64,000 nucleotides of DNA from the NCBI RefSeq assembly GCF_002777975.1, contig NZ_NGVS01000013.1, positions 124,001-188,000 on the forward strand, in the 5' to 3' direction. The first letter of the stretch is position 1; each line of letters begins with the position of its first letter. Below, piece by piece: positions 38,256 through 48,800 of this stretch. The position numbers and the translations under genes were made by a program. The stretch is from Shewanella carassii. GTDB taxonomy: Bacteria > Pseudomonadota > Gammaproteobacteria > Enterobacterales > Shewanellaceae. Below the pieces are notes generated by a model, which saw only the letters and a program-made list of their open reading frames with translations, was not told the origin of the DNA and did no database searches.

Positions 38256-38284
38256 CAAAAGCCAGTCCTGATGACTGGCTTTTG
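38256..38284 (+). terminator. terminator after sspB
   Basis: Perfect stem CAAAAGCCAGTC / GACTGGCTTTTG with a 5-base loop. The right arm is T-rich. Confidence 0.82.
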
Positions 38285-38424
38285 TTTAGCTCAATATTCC
38301 AGGGATTGTTCACTTTCGCTGATATGGCATTGAATCGCCTCGACGCTGTGCACGCTATGGCGGAACGTATCAGTTGATTTCAGCATTTTCGCAATGGTCA
38401 TCGAGGCCGTTTAAGCCTTAGCTT

Positions 38425-38463
38425 CAAAGAGGCGTTGCCGCATTAGCTGACAGCGCCTCTTTG
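38425..38463 (-). terminator. hairpin just downstream of the 904-residue protein gene
   Basis: CAAAGAGGCG / CGCCTCTTTG, ten perfect pairs around a 19-base loop, 17 bp past the stop. The T-run on the minus strand is poor, so its role as terminator is uncertain. Confidence 0.4.
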
Positions 38464-38479
38464 TCTACTGGAGGCTTCT

Positions 38480-41194
38480 TCAATTAAACAACTTGCCCAG
38501 CACACGCTTGACGACGCTCGACTCGTCTTGCTTGAATGGCTCTGTATTTTCTTCGGTCAGACAATCAAACTTGGCGATGATTTCCAGCAGGCGTTTGCGC
38601 TCATCTGCGGTCAGCAGCCTGGACATATCCGGCAGCCGCTGCTGGCTGGCCAAGTGGATAATGAAAGACTCAGGTTGCCGCCCTTCGTGCATGGCAAAAT
38701 ACACAGTGGCCTGTGGCGTCACACCTATCCTATCCAACCAGAGTAGTGCCCAGAACTCCTTGTCGGCTTCAAGCTGCAGGCTCACATCGACATCGCCGAT
38801 GCTTGAGTGCCCAAGCGCTTCATCCTGCCAACGCTCGGCCATATTCAGATGGCCTTCGGCAACCAAATGGTTGATATAGGCTTCCCTGACACTGGGACAG
38901 CCCAACCAGTGCAGCCCTCGCTTCCCAAGACCGCTGAGAAACAGTGCCAGCCGCTCTCCCATCTCGGTTGGCAACAGCCAGACAAAGTCTGCCACGCCAA
39001 CCTTGCCGCGATAATCGCTGTAGGGATCCCAGCCTTGCAGAACCGGCAGCTTCAAGGCTTGTGGTGTCAGGTTTTCCAGGCCTTCGCCGCTTTGCAAATA
39101 GGCCTGTAACTTGTCATAGACAGTCTTCGCCGCTGCCGGTTTGAGTTTTTGCTCCAGGCCGCGTTGCAGGCTGAGGTTAAATAGCTCAAAGGCTTGCTGC
39201 GGTAAGGGGCGCTCCGGGAAACAGGCCTTGAGATCGGCAATAAATCCCAGCATGGCCGTTTCATCGCAATAGTTTAGGGCATCCAACAGCTTTTGCTGAG
39301 CCAGCCAATGGCTGCGGCCTATCATGCTGTTATCTTCGGGATCGCCTTCGGCAAAGCTTGCCAATCGCTCCAGGTAACGTTGCCAGAAGCGCTCGTTGGC
39401 CGGGGCATAGCGCGCGATGCGCCTGTCTTGCAGCAAAGTATGGGCATCCAGCTGCGCCTCGCTGACTCCCAGTGCCAGCAGCTTTTGATGCAGGCTCAGC
39501 TCTGTCTGCGGATCATCTATGGCGGCATATCCTTCATAGTTTGCATAAAACTGACTGATGCGGCTGATAAGCACCATAGGCGCCAGTTTCAAAAGCAGTT
39601 GCCAGTGGCGCTGGGCCAGGATCTGCAGTTCGGTGTGAGCCTGTGGCAGTTGGTTATTTAACAGGAAAAACAGGCTGAGCAGGCCGCGCTGGAAACCATC
39701 GTCCGGGAAAAACAACCAGTAGGCCGCTTGACGCTGGCTTATCTGGCTTCCCCGTTTTCCCCCATCCTTGCCAAGTAGCGATTCGGCAACGGCGGCCATA
39801 GTGTCAGCATCCTGCTGCTCCTTGGCCTCACTGAGCCAGGCCTTGAGTGTCAAATGCTGCGGATTATCGCTATTGAAGCGGCCACCATGCCGATTGAAGA
39901 CACGCATATAGGCAGTGAGGAAATGCTGCTCCAGCCAGCCAAGCAGCGCCTGGGTTTCTGCCGCTGTGCACTCGGGGCGGCCGAGCCGATAGGCGGCATA
40001 GGCGACGCCTCCCAAGTGGGTCGGCAACTTGTCCAGTGCCGCCGGCAGACGATCGGCAATGGCTGCATCCAACTGTGCGAAGTCACTTTGCTTGCAGGTA
40101 TGGCTAAGCAGGAAAAAAGGCAGCTCATCCAAGCTGGGTAGTGGGCAGTTGCCTTGAGTTTGCCCGGAGCTCTTGCCACTTTCCTGCTCTGTTTGGGCGC
40201 TGCCAGTATCGGTTTTATCCTGCTGCCAGGGGGCGAACCTGTCGTCCATCAGCCAGGCTTCGGCAACCTGTGCCTTGGGCTCAACGCCGAGCGCATCCTG
40301 CAGCGCCAGCGCCTCATCTTCCACCCTGTGCCCCAAGATCAATTGCTGCTTGACCTGATCCCGCCACAGCTCAGTGTCTTCAAGTTCCGCTTCTACCGGC
40401 CAGTCGTCCAGGCTGTAGAAGAATTCCAGTATTGGTTGGGTTTCTTCCAGCGTTTGTTCATCGGCATAGGCCAGCAGCGGGGTTTGCTCCAGACGTTTGA
40501 GGAGCTGCGCCTTAAACCAGGCGTAATCGTCAGCATGCTCGCTAAAGTGTTCCAGCAGGCTGGGGTTGACAGGATCACCTTCGGCGGTTTGGAAAAAACA
40601 GCGGCGGCTCTGTTCGCCATCACAGTGCAGATAGGCGTGGATCAGTTCGCGGCGCCAGCCGAACTCTTCTACCAGTTTGCCCAGCAATTCCACGGGTGAG
40701 TAGCCGCTGTCCAAATCCCAGTAAGGCACCAGAAAGGCGGCCAGATAATGACTCAGTTCGGGATATTGCCTGGCCAGCATGTAGAGGGCTTCTACCCCGA
40801 AGACGTTGTAGTCATCGAGAAAGAGATCGCTAAAGTCGTTACGACTGCGGGAGAAGGCCACCATGGCCTCGGCAGTTGCCTTGATCTCGTCCAATAGCTC
40901 GGGGAAGTTCAGCGCTGCGGCAAACAGCACGGCTTCAGTGCAATATTTAAAGATGTGGTGCGCTCGAGCGGCGCTGAGTGCATGCACCAGCAAGTTGCGG
41001 TTGTCGCCGGCATCGTCATTGCTGAGTGGCTGCTGTTGCTCGTTGACAAACTCGATATTGAACAGCAGGGAGCCTTCAAGACGAAAGGCGCTGCCATCGT
41101 GCAGGTGTTGCCGGTATTGCTGCAGCGCCAGGGCGATGCTGGCGGGATCTTGTGGCTTGAGGCTAATGCTGAGGGTTTTGTCGAACTGGGGCAT
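38480..41194 (-). CDS. large protein of unknown function, paralogue A
   Basis: 904 residues with no signal peptide and no membrane helix; a cytoplasmic protein rich in leucine, alanine and glutamine. I do not recognise a known domain. Repeated helical patterns suggest an alpha-helical solenoid. It is a clear tandem paralogue of the gene at 41357: the first ~290 residues are very similar (shared start QFDKTLS, then NVFGVEALYMLARQYPELSH and LVEEFGWRRELIHAYLHCDG). The middle (about 295-390) is different and low-complexity, and the C-terminal half is moderately similar. Same strand, 162 bp from its paralogue. Confidence 0.75.
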   Translation of the reverse strand: MPQFDKTLSISLKPQDPASIALALQQYRQHLHDGSAFRLEGSLLFNIEFVNEQQQPLSNDDAGDNRNLLVHALSAARAHHIFKYCTEAVLFAAALNFPELLDEIKATAEAMVAFSRSRNDFSDLFLDDYNVFGVEALYMLARQYPELSHYLAAFLVPYWDLDSGYSPVELLGKLVEEFGWRRELIHAYLHCDGEQSRRCFFQTAEGDPVNPSLLEHFSEHADDYAWFKAQLLKRLEQTPLLAYADEQTLEETQPILEFFYSLDDWPVEAELEDTELWRDQVKQQLILGHRVEDEALALQDALGVEPKAQVAEAWLMDDRFAPWQQDKTDTGSAQTEQESGKSSGQTQGNCPLPSLDELPFFLLSHTCKQSDFAQLDAAIADRLPAALDKLPTHLGGVAYAAYRLGRPECTAAETQALLGWLEQHFLTAYMRVFNRHGGRFNSDNPQHLTLKAWLSEAKEQQDADTMAAVAESLLGKDGGKRGSQISQRQAAYWLFFPDDGFQRGLLSLFFLLNNQLPQAHTELQILAQRHWQLLLKLAPMVLISRISQFYANYEGYAAIDDPQTELSLHQKLLALGVSEAQLDAHTLLQDRRIARYAPANERFWQRYLERLASFAEGDPEDNSMIGRSHWLAQQKLLDALNYCDETAMLGFIADLKACFPERPLPQQAFELFNLSLQRGLEQKLKPAAAKTVYDKLQAYLQSGEGLENLTPQALKLPVLQGWDPYSDYRGKVGVADFVWLLPTEMGERLALFLSGLGKRGLHWLGCPSVREAYINHLVAEGHLNMAERWQDEALGHSSIGDVDVSLQLEADKEFWALLWLDRIGVTPQATVYFAMHEGRQPESFIIHLASQQRLPDMSRLLTADERKRLLEIIAKFDCLTEENTEPFKQDESSVVKRVLGKLFN

Positions 41195-41356
41195 ATTGCT
41201 TCCTTGATATTAAATTAACGCTTTTGCCGGTCGCTGCCTGTGTGGCACTTCCTGTTAAACAACCGGCGACCGCGCCATGAGTCAGGGCGTGGCAGTTATC
41301 CTGTTATTACTCGTTTATTGGGTTATTCCCAACTGCTGTTTTATCAATGCCTGCTA

Positions 41357-44077
41357 TTAAGAGCCTTGCGCCAAATCTTTGGCCAGTTGCCGGACCGCGG
41401 CAGACTCGTCTTGCAGGAAGGAGCTGAAAAGCTCGGCGTCAACCCCGGCTTGCGCCAGTAACTTCAGCAGGCGTACACGTTCGTCTATGGTCAAGAGCTG
41501 CGAGGTCTCCGGCAGTCGGCCCTCATCGGCCAAATGTTTGAGGAAGGGCGCAGGGGCGCGGCCTTGGCTTACGGCGAAATAGACAGTGCTTTGCGCCGCT
41601 ACGCCTATGCTGTCGAGCCAGCCAAGGGCCCAGTTTTCCTTGGCACTCTGAAAGGCTAACCCTGAGTCATAGTCGCTGTGACGCTTGTGTCCTACGCTTT
41701 GATCTTCCCAGCGCTGCGCCATCGAGAGACCACCCTCGGCAATGAGGTGGTTGACATAGGCCGTCTCCACACTCGGCCGGTGAAGCCAATACAGGCTTTG
41801 GGTTCCAAGGCCTGCGAGAAACAGGGCCAAAGCTCGCCCCTGCGCTTCAGGCAACAGCCAGACAAAGTCGCTGAGCTCAGCCGCATCGGCGGGGTCGTCA
41901 GAGCGGCAAGGCGCCCAGTCCAGCAACTCGGCCGTGGCTTGGGGCGTCAAGGGCTCAAGCCCTTCGCCCGATGCCAGATAAGCCTTGAGTTGGCGGCAGA
42001 GGTTTTGCGCCTGCTCTTCGGTAAATGATTTGCTGAAGCTTTGCCGCAGGCAAAGATCAAACAGTTCGAAAAACGCTTGCGGCAAAGGCGTCTCGGGGAA
42101 GTTGGCCTTGAGATGGCCAAAAAAGCTCAGCCTCGGCAGCTCGCGGCCAGAATCCAGCGCTTGCAACAACTGCTGCTGTTGCTGCCAGAGGCGGCGGCCT
42201 ATCATGCTGTCATCATCTGGGTCGGCTTCGGCAAACTGCTTCAGCCTGGTGATATAACCTTGCCAGAAGCGTTTATCGGCCGGGCGATAGGCAGCCACCT
42301 GTTGTTCTGTCAGCAGGCAATGAGCATCGAGCTGCGCCTCGCTGACACCCAGCTTGAGCAGGTTTTGCCGCAATTCGGCCTCGATATGCTCATCGTCAAT
42401 GGCGGGATAGAAGGCGTAGTCAGCCCAGCAATAATAAATTTTTTCAATCAGTTGCAGCGGATCCAGCGTCAGCCATAGCTGCCAATGCCTTTGTGCCAGG
42501 GTTTTTAAGGCCTGCCACTGCGGCGCTTCGAACTCCGGGGCGCAGAGCAGGAAATACAGCGCCAACAAGCCGTTTTGGAATCCTTTATTGGCATTGGACC
42601 ACAAGAGTGCAATGCGCTTTCCGTCCTTACTGGTATAGAGTATCTCAGAGGCAATTTGAGCCATCTTGGCAACATCGCCCTCGGTGTCTATATCCGTGAG
42701 CCAGCTCTTTAGAAGGCGATGTTCACGCCTTTTCTTTTGGTACTCTCCGCCCTCATAGAAGATATGATGCTGAAATTGTAACGGCAGCTGCTGCACCAGC
42801 CAGCGAAGCAGCGCCGCGGCCTCGTTGGCCTTGTCGGCTTCCGGGCTTAAGCTGTGGGGCGAGTTCAGGCGGCTCAGGCGATAGGCGGCATAGGCGCAGG
42901 CGCCAAGGCTCTTGGGCAGTTCGGCCAGCGCGCAAAGCATCTCCTCTCCCACTTCGGCATCCAGCTCTTCCAGCTCGCCAATCCTGAGATAGTCTTCCGG
43001 CTCTTCCAGGTCATAAAATAGCGCGGCATAGTCAGAGTCCGGCTCGTTCTCATCATGCTCCCAGTCATAGTCCTCTGCCAGAGCCTGCTCTTCCCCGGTT
43101 TGCCATAGACTATGACGGTCGTCTTCCCGCCAGGCCTCTGCCACTATTACCAGAGGTTGGCTCTGCTCGCTCAGCTGCGCCAGCAAGGAAAGCGCTTCAT
43201 CCTCTACCCGGCGACCCAAGATCAATTGCTGCTTGACCCGATCCCGCCACAGTTCAGTGTCGTCAATGTCAGCCTCTACCGGCCAGTCGCCCAGACTGTA
43301 GAAGAACTCCAGTATCGGCTGGGTTTGTTCAAGCGGTTGTTCATTGGCATAGGCCAGCAGTGGCGTTTGTTCGAGACGCTTGAGCAGCTGCGCCTTAAAC
43401 CAGGGGTAATCGTCCGGATGCCCGGCAAAATGTTCCAGTAGGCTGAGGTTGACTGAATCACCCTCTGTGGTCTGGAAAAAGCAGCGGCGATTCTGTTCGC
43501 CATCGCAGTGCAGATAGGCGTGGATCAGTTCGCGGCGCCAGCCGAACTCCTCCACCAGTTTGCCCAGCAGTAACACAGGTTGGTAGAAGCTTTCCAAGTT
43601 CCAGTACGGCACCAGAAAGGCGGCCAGATAATGGCTCAGTTCGGGATATTGCCTGGCCAGCATGTAGAGGGCTTCCACCCCGAAGACGTTGTAGTCATCG
43701 ATAAAGAGATCGCTGGAGTCATTGCGGCGGCGGGAGAAGGCCACCATGGCCTCGGCAGTGGCCTTGAGCTCGTCCAATAGCTCGGGAAAGTTCAGCGCTG
43801 CGGCAAAGAGTACCGGTTCGGTGTAAAAGCTGAGTCTGTGATCCCGGCGGGCAGTATCGAGGGCGTGTTCCAACAAGGAGCGATTGGCACCGGCATCGTC
43901 ACGGTTAAGCGGCCGCTGCTGCTGATTGACGAACTCGATATTGAACAGCAAGGAGCCATCGAGTCGAAAGGCGCTGCCGTCGTTCAGGTGTTGCCGGTAT
44001 TGCTGCAGTGCCTGGGCGATGCTAGCGGGATCTTCTGGATTGAGGCTGACGCTGAGGGTCTTGTCGAACTGAGACAT
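41357..44077 (-). CDS. large protein of unknown function, paralogue B
   Basis: 906 residues, starting MSQFDKTLSVSLNPEDPASI, paralogous to the 904-residue protein downstream. It is soluble with helical repeats and no motif that I can name. The central part (about 315-385) is strongly acidic (AEDYDWEHDENEPDSDYAAL) and unlike paralogue A. The C-terminal half shares WLLPEAQGRALALFLAGLG-type segments with A. A shared promoter upstream (44078-44501) probably drives both. Unusual length and tandem duplication make this pair worth study. Confidence 0.75.
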   Translation of the reverse strand: MSQFDKTLSVSLNPEDPASIAQALQQYRQHLNDGSAFRLDGSLLFNIEFVNQQQRPLNRDDAGANRSLLEHALDTARRDHRLSFYTEPVLFAAALNFPELLDELKATAEAMVAFSRRRNDSSDLFIDDYNVFGVEALYMLARQYPELSHYLAAFLVPYWNLESFYQPVLLLGKLVEEFGWRRELIHAYLHCDGEQNRRCFFQTTEGDSVNLSLLEHFAGHPDDYPWFKAQLLKRLEQTPLLAYANEQPLEQTQPILEFFYSLGDWPVEADIDDTELWRDRVKQQLILGRRVEDEALSLLAQLSEQSQPLVIVAEAWREDDRHSLWQTGEEQALAEDYDWEHDENEPDSDYAALFYDLEEPEDYLRIGELEELDAEVGEEMLCALAELPKSLGACAYAAYRLSRLNSPHSLSPEADKANEAAALLRWLVQQLPLQFQHHIFYEGGEYQKKRREHRLLKSWLTDIDTEGDVAKMAQIASEILYTSKDGKRIALLWSNANKGFQNGLLALYFLLCAPEFEAPQWQALKTLAQRHWQLWLTLDPLQLIEKIYYCWADYAFYPAIDDEHIEAELRQNLLKLGVSEAQLDAHCLLTEQQVAAYRPADKRFWQGYITRLKQFAEADPDDDSMIGRRLWQQQQQLLQALDSGRELPRLSFFGHLKANFPETPLPQAFFELFDLCLRQSFSKSFTEEQAQNLCRQLKAYLASGEGLEPLTPQATAELLDWAPCRSDDPADAAELSDFVWLLPEAQGRALALFLAGLGTQSLYWLHRPSVETAYVNHLIAEGGLSMAQRWEDQSVGHKRHSDYDSGLAFQSAKENWALGWLDSIGVAAQSTVYFAVSQGRAPAPFLKHLADEGRLPETSQLLTIDERVRLLKLLAQAGVDAELFSSFLQDESAAVRQLAKDLAQGS

Positions 44078-44501
44078 ACTACTTCCTTGAAACTGGGGTC
44101 CTGCCCGGGCACTGGGATGTGACGTTTTTCGCCATAAGGCCCAAGGCTTGGCTAGTCTAACGACAGTGGCTTTGAGGGTAAACGCCTTATCCGCCGCAGT
44201 GGCATTTTTGTGAAGCTCGCAGTTTGCAACCTGTTTGATGTGGCGTAGCGCTCACTTTCCACAGTCTCGGGGGTTAGGTTGTTTGTCAGGGATTGCCCTT
44301 CACAGAGCAACTGGCTAGGGTTAAGGCCTTTTTGTACAGGAGTTGGTTTTCCCTCCGGCGGAGCCTGTCATGGCTTGGGTGAAGTCGTCTCGATGGGACA
44401 GCCCAAATCAATCAGGCAGGATGTGGGAAAACAAATACGGCATTGCCTCAATCAAACTCCTGTCACGGAACGGTATAAATAAAAAATAAGGAAGCAGCAG
44501 T
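44078..44501. other. divergent intergenic region, no gene seen
   Basis: 424 bp between the minus-strand paralogue B and the CoA-transferase gene. It should carry promoters for both. An AAGGAAG ribosome site lies before the CoA-transferase ATG. No structured element stands out. Confidence 0.4.
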
Positions 44502-45788
44502 ATGGCGCCAAGAGTTTGTTCCAGTGCACTGGAAGCGGTATCCCTGATAGGGAATGATGAATTTATCTGGACCCACTCTATGGGAGCCACCCCCAGAGTC
44601 TTGCTGGAGGCGCTGGCACAGCATGCCATGACGCGGCAGAACCTGACCTTGCTGCAACTGCATACCGAGGAAGCCGAGGCCTTGAGTGTGCCCGAGCTTA
44701 AGGGCCATCTGCGCCATCGCTGTTTCTTTGGCGGCGCCCCGACCCGCGCCCTGCTGGCCAGTGGCGAGGCGGATTATGTGCCTGTCTTTTTATCCGAGGT
44801 GCCCAAGCTGTTTCGCTCCGGCGAGCAACCCATAGATACGGCGCTGGTACAGGTGTCACCGCCTGACAGCCATGGCAACTGTTCGCTGGGGATCAGTGTC
44901 GAAGCCAGCCGCGCCGCTTGTGATGTGGCCGGCCGGATCATAGCCCATATCAACCCGCAAATGCCGCGCACCCATGGCGACAGCTTTGTACCCTATGACC
45001 GCTTTGCCGCCGTGTATGAACAGAGTTCGCCTCTGCCCGAACACCCCATGGCCGGAGCCGATGCCATCAGCCAGGCTATCGGCAAGCATGTGGCCTCTCT
45101 GGTTGAAGACGGAGATTGCCTGCAGATGGGCATAGGTGCCATTCCGGATGCCGTATTGGGGCAGTTGGCAGACAGACGAAACTTAGGGATCCACACCGAG
45201 CTGTTTTCCGACGGCATTCTGGCGCTTTATCGCTCCGGGGCGATTAACAACAGCCGCAAGAAGGTGCATCCGGGGAAGTTGGTCACCGGCTTTGCGCTTG
45301 GCAGTCGCGCCCTCTATGACTTTGTCGATGACAACCCCGAAGTGCTGTTTCTGGATATAGAGCAGGTTAATGACACCTCGGTTATCCGCCGCAACCCGCA
45401 GGTAATGGCCATCAACTCGGCGCTGCAAGTGGATATTTCCGGCCAGGTGTGCGCCGACTCCATAGGCACCCGAATCTATTCCGGGGTAGGCGGGCAGATG
45501 GACTTTATTCGCGGCGCCGGTCTTTCTCCCGGTGGGCGCTCGGTTATCGCCCTGCCGAGCACGGCCGCCAATGGCGCACTTTCCCGTATCGCGCCTGTGC
45601 TGAGCCCAGGTGCCGGGGTGGTGACTACCCGGGCCCATGTGCACTATATTGCCACCGAATATGGTTGTGCCAACCTCAGGGGGCGCAGTATCCGCGAGCG
45701 AGCCAGAGCCTTAATCGACATAGCGCATCCGGATTTTCGCGAATCCCTGTGCCGGGAGACATTCGAGCTCTGGGGTTTGAGTATTTGA
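44502..45788 (+). CDS. acetyl-CoA hydrolase/CoA-transferase family protein
   Basis: 428 residues, the usual length of the 4-hydroxybutyrate/acetate CoA-transferase group. The catalytic glutamate is E233 in GIHTEL, with the preceding MGIGAIPDAVLG segment. YGCANLRGRSIRERARALI near the C-terminus is a family signature. It would move CoA between acyl groups or hydrolyse acyl-CoA; the acyl substrate cannot be predicted. It reads towards the STAND regulator at 45884. Confidence 0.88.
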   Translation: MAPRVCSSALEAVSLIGNDEFIWTHSMGATPRVLLEALAQHAMTRQNLTLLQLHTEEAEALSVPELKGHLRHRCFFGGAPTRALLASGEADYVPVFLSEVPKLFRSGEQPIDTALVQVSPPDSHGNCSLGISVEASRAACDVAGRIIAHINPQMPRTHGDSFVPYDRFAAVYEQSSPLPEHPMAGADAISQAIGKHVASLVEDGDCLQMGIGAIPDAVLGQLADRRNLGIHTELFSDGILALYRSGAINNSRKKVHPGKLVTGFALGSRALYDFVDDNPEVLFLDIEQVNDTSVIRRNPQVMAINSALQVDISGQVCADSIGTRIYSGVGGQMDFIRGAGLSPGGRSVIALPSTAANGALSRIAPVLSPGAGVVTTRAHVHYIATEYGCANLRGRSIRERARALIDIAHPDFRESLCRETFELWGLSI

Positions 45789-45789
45789 G

Positions 45790-45838
45790 TTAACGCTCAT
45801 TAGGTAAAATTTAACGCTGTTATCATGGTGTTAACTTT
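45790..45838 (+). promoter_or_regulatory. three direct repeats before the STAND regulator, candidate operator
   Basis: TTAACGCT (45790-45797), TTAACGCT (45811-45818) and TTAACTTT (45831-45838) are spaced 21 and 20 bp apart, i.e. two helix turns. Tandem direct repeats are typical binding sites for OmpR/CadC-type winged helices. The first copy overlaps the CoA-transferase stop. Autoregulation is inferred. Confidence 0.45.
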
Positions 45839-45883
45839 GTATACCGGGTAAGATGCGGTCAATCTCTTATCGCGGTAGGTTCC

Positions 45884-48800
45884 ATGAGCGACAGCAGCTT
45901 CTTTTTGGGTGATTGGCAGGTCGATCCCGGCAGCAATAGTTTGCGGCTGGGAAAGCGCTTGCGGCAGTTGGAACCCAAAGCCATGGATGTGCTGCTGTAT
46001 CTGTGTCGTCGCAGCGGCGAGGTAGTCAGCAGCGATGAGCTGCTGGATGCCTGTTGGCCCGGCAGCGACACGGGCGATAACCCGCTGCACAAGACCATTA
46101 ATCAGCTGCGCCGGGCGCTGGACGACAAGGCCGGCGATCCTTCTTTCATCGAAACTATCCGCAAACGCGGCTATCGAGTTGTAGCCGATGTCCGTTTCCC
46201 CATCGGCCACGAAGCCAGTTTGCCATCGCTGGCCTGGAGCCAGGGCTCACCATTTCCCGGGTTAAAACCCTTCAGCGCCGATTATGCCGGGGTGTTTTTC
46301 GGCCGTAGCGAACAGATCAACGCCTTACTGGAACGCATAGCCCGGCAGATCAAACATGGCCGCGGGTTTTGCTTGCTGCTAGGCCCCAGCGGCAGCGGTA
46401 AGTCGTCGCTGATCAATGCAGGCATTTTGCCCAATCTGGCTTCGCCTCAGGGCTTTCACGGCATAGGCCTGGCCTGCTATTCGATACTGGATCTGGCCGA
46501 TGTCGCCGAAGATCAACTGCTGCTGGAGTTGGCCGCCGCCATGCTCGACTGGGAGCTGGACGATGCGCCGGTTTTGGCAGGCTACAGCGCCGAAACGCTG
46601 GCGCATGCACTGGAACAGGATATCGACAGCCTCTGCGCCCAACTCTGCCAGGCGCTGCCGTTCCAAAGTTGGCAGAAGCCGAGGTTCGGCCTGTTTGTCG
46701 ACCGTCTGGAAGTGCTGCTGTCATCGCCGCGCTTCTCGGCCGAAGCCCGTGAGCAGGGGCTGGCGCTGCTCGACACCCTGGCGCGTTCCGGAGCCGTATT
46801 GCTGCTCAGCGCCTGTCGCAATGAGTTCTACCCTCAGGTGGTTGCCAGCCCCAGCTTGATGGCGGGCAAGGGCAATGGCGCCCATTTCGATCTCTTGCCG
46901 CCCAGCCGTCAGGAACTGTTGCAGATGATACGCTTGCCGGCCGCAGCCGCAGGCTTGAGTTGGGAATTTGACCCTGAATCGGCACTGGGCTTGGATGAGC
47001 TGCTGTGCCGTGAGGCCGCCAGTAACCCGGATGCCCTGCCCATGTTGCAGTATATGCTGCAGGCCCTGTATCTGCAGCGCAGTGACGACAACCAGTTGCA
47101 ACTGGCGGTTTATCACCGCCTGGGTGGGCTGGCCGGGGCTATAGGCCAGGCCGCCGAAGATGCCATCGCCTCCTTGTCGAGCTCGCAAAGGGCGGCCCTG
47201 CCACGGGTGCTGTCGCTGCTGGTGACCCTCAGGGAAGATGAGCAGTCGGTCACCAGTCGCAGTGCCAGATATTCCGAATTGGCCACGGATGCCGAGCGCG
47301 CCTTGGTTCAGGCCTTGGTCGACAGTCGGCTGTTTGTCTCCCATCTGGAGGACAGCGAACCCGGTTTCAGCATAGCCCATGAAGCCTTGCTCAGACGCTG
47401 GTCCAGGGCCAGAGACTGGATAGATAGCCACAGGGAAGGGCTGGCGGCCAAGGCCAGGCTGTTCCATCAGGCCAGGCGCTGGCAGCAACAGCAGTGCAGC
47501 CGCGATTTTCTGCTGCCCCAGGGCAAGCCGCTGACCGAAGCGCTGGCGCTGAAAAACGATCCCCTGCTGGAGCTGGATCCTGTCAGCGAAAGCTATGTTG
47601 CCGCCTCCAGCGCCAGAGGGCAGCGCCAACGGCGCCTCAAGGGCGCGACCTTCATGCTTTTATGCCTCTTGACCCTCATCTCGGTATTCATGAGTTATCG
47701 CAGCGTTGAAGCCGAGCAGCAGGCGCAGGCTAAGCGCCTGGCGGCGGAAGACTTGCTGGGCTTTATGGTGGGCGACTTTGCCGACAAGCTGCGCAGCATA
47801 GGCCGGATGGATCTGCTCGATGGTGTCAGCAACAAGGCGCTGGATTATTTTCGCGAGGCCGACAGCAGCCTGAGTGAGGCGGCGCTGTTTCGCCATGGTC
47901 AGACACTGGAAGCCATGGGGGAGGTGGCCTACTCCCGTGGCCGGGTGGATGAAGCGGAAAAGGCGCTGCTGGCCGCCAGAAACAAACTCTTGCCACTGTT
48001 GTCCGGCAGTACAGATCAGCTGGAGCTGTTAAAGACCCTTGGCGCCAATGCCTTTTGGCTTGGGCAACTCAAGTATGACCAGAGCGATTGGCAGGGCACC
48101 CGCCCCTGGTTCGAGGCTTATCTGCAACACAGTCTGGCCATGTACCGACTGGCACCGGACAACAGCGAAGCGCTGATGGAACTCTCCTACGCCCACAATT
48201 CTCTGGGGTCCTTATCGATGAAGCTGCAGGACTTCAGCAAGGCGCGCCAGGGCTTTGAAGAATCGCTGCGGCTCAAGTTGATCGCACTGGCCGAGTCGCC
48301 GGATGATCCTCAGCGTCTGGCAGATGTCGCCAATGCTCGCTCCTGGCTAGCCAGGTCTTCGAGTGCAGAAGGGGATATTCAAGCAGCCATCGCCATTCAT
48401 AGGCAGATAGCCGAAGAGTTAAAGCGGCAGGCTCAGGGAGAACCCTATCAGCTATACAGATTATCCGGAAATCTGGAGATCTTGGCTCAGTTGTACAGAG
48501 CGGTGCAGCAAACCGAATTGGCCAAAGAGAGCGCAATGGAAGCCAGTCGGGCTATTGCTGCCGCGCTTGAGGCCGATCCGGAAAATGAGCGCTGGCGAAT
48601 GCAGCAATCTTTTGTTGAGGTGTTACTGGTTAGCTTGCTACCGGCATCAACAGAAAAAACAGCCATGCTTAATGCCCTCAGAGGGCATCTGGCCAGTAAG
48701 CCGTCAAGCGAAACCTCGACTAAGCAGCTTAAATTGGAGGCTCGTTTTTGGTTGGTCGCTGCCAATGAGCGGCTCGAACAAGGTGATTATCAGCAAGCTC

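Noticed and set aside
38493..44122. Many + strand frames opposite the two 905-residue genes
   Set aside because: They repeat at equivalent positions in both paralogues as expected for shadows; the minus-strand frames are continuous and homologous to each other.
46721..47629. 302-codon antisense frame opposite the STAND regulator
   Set aside because: No family, no ribosome site, and it is complementary to a continuous, well-supported gene.
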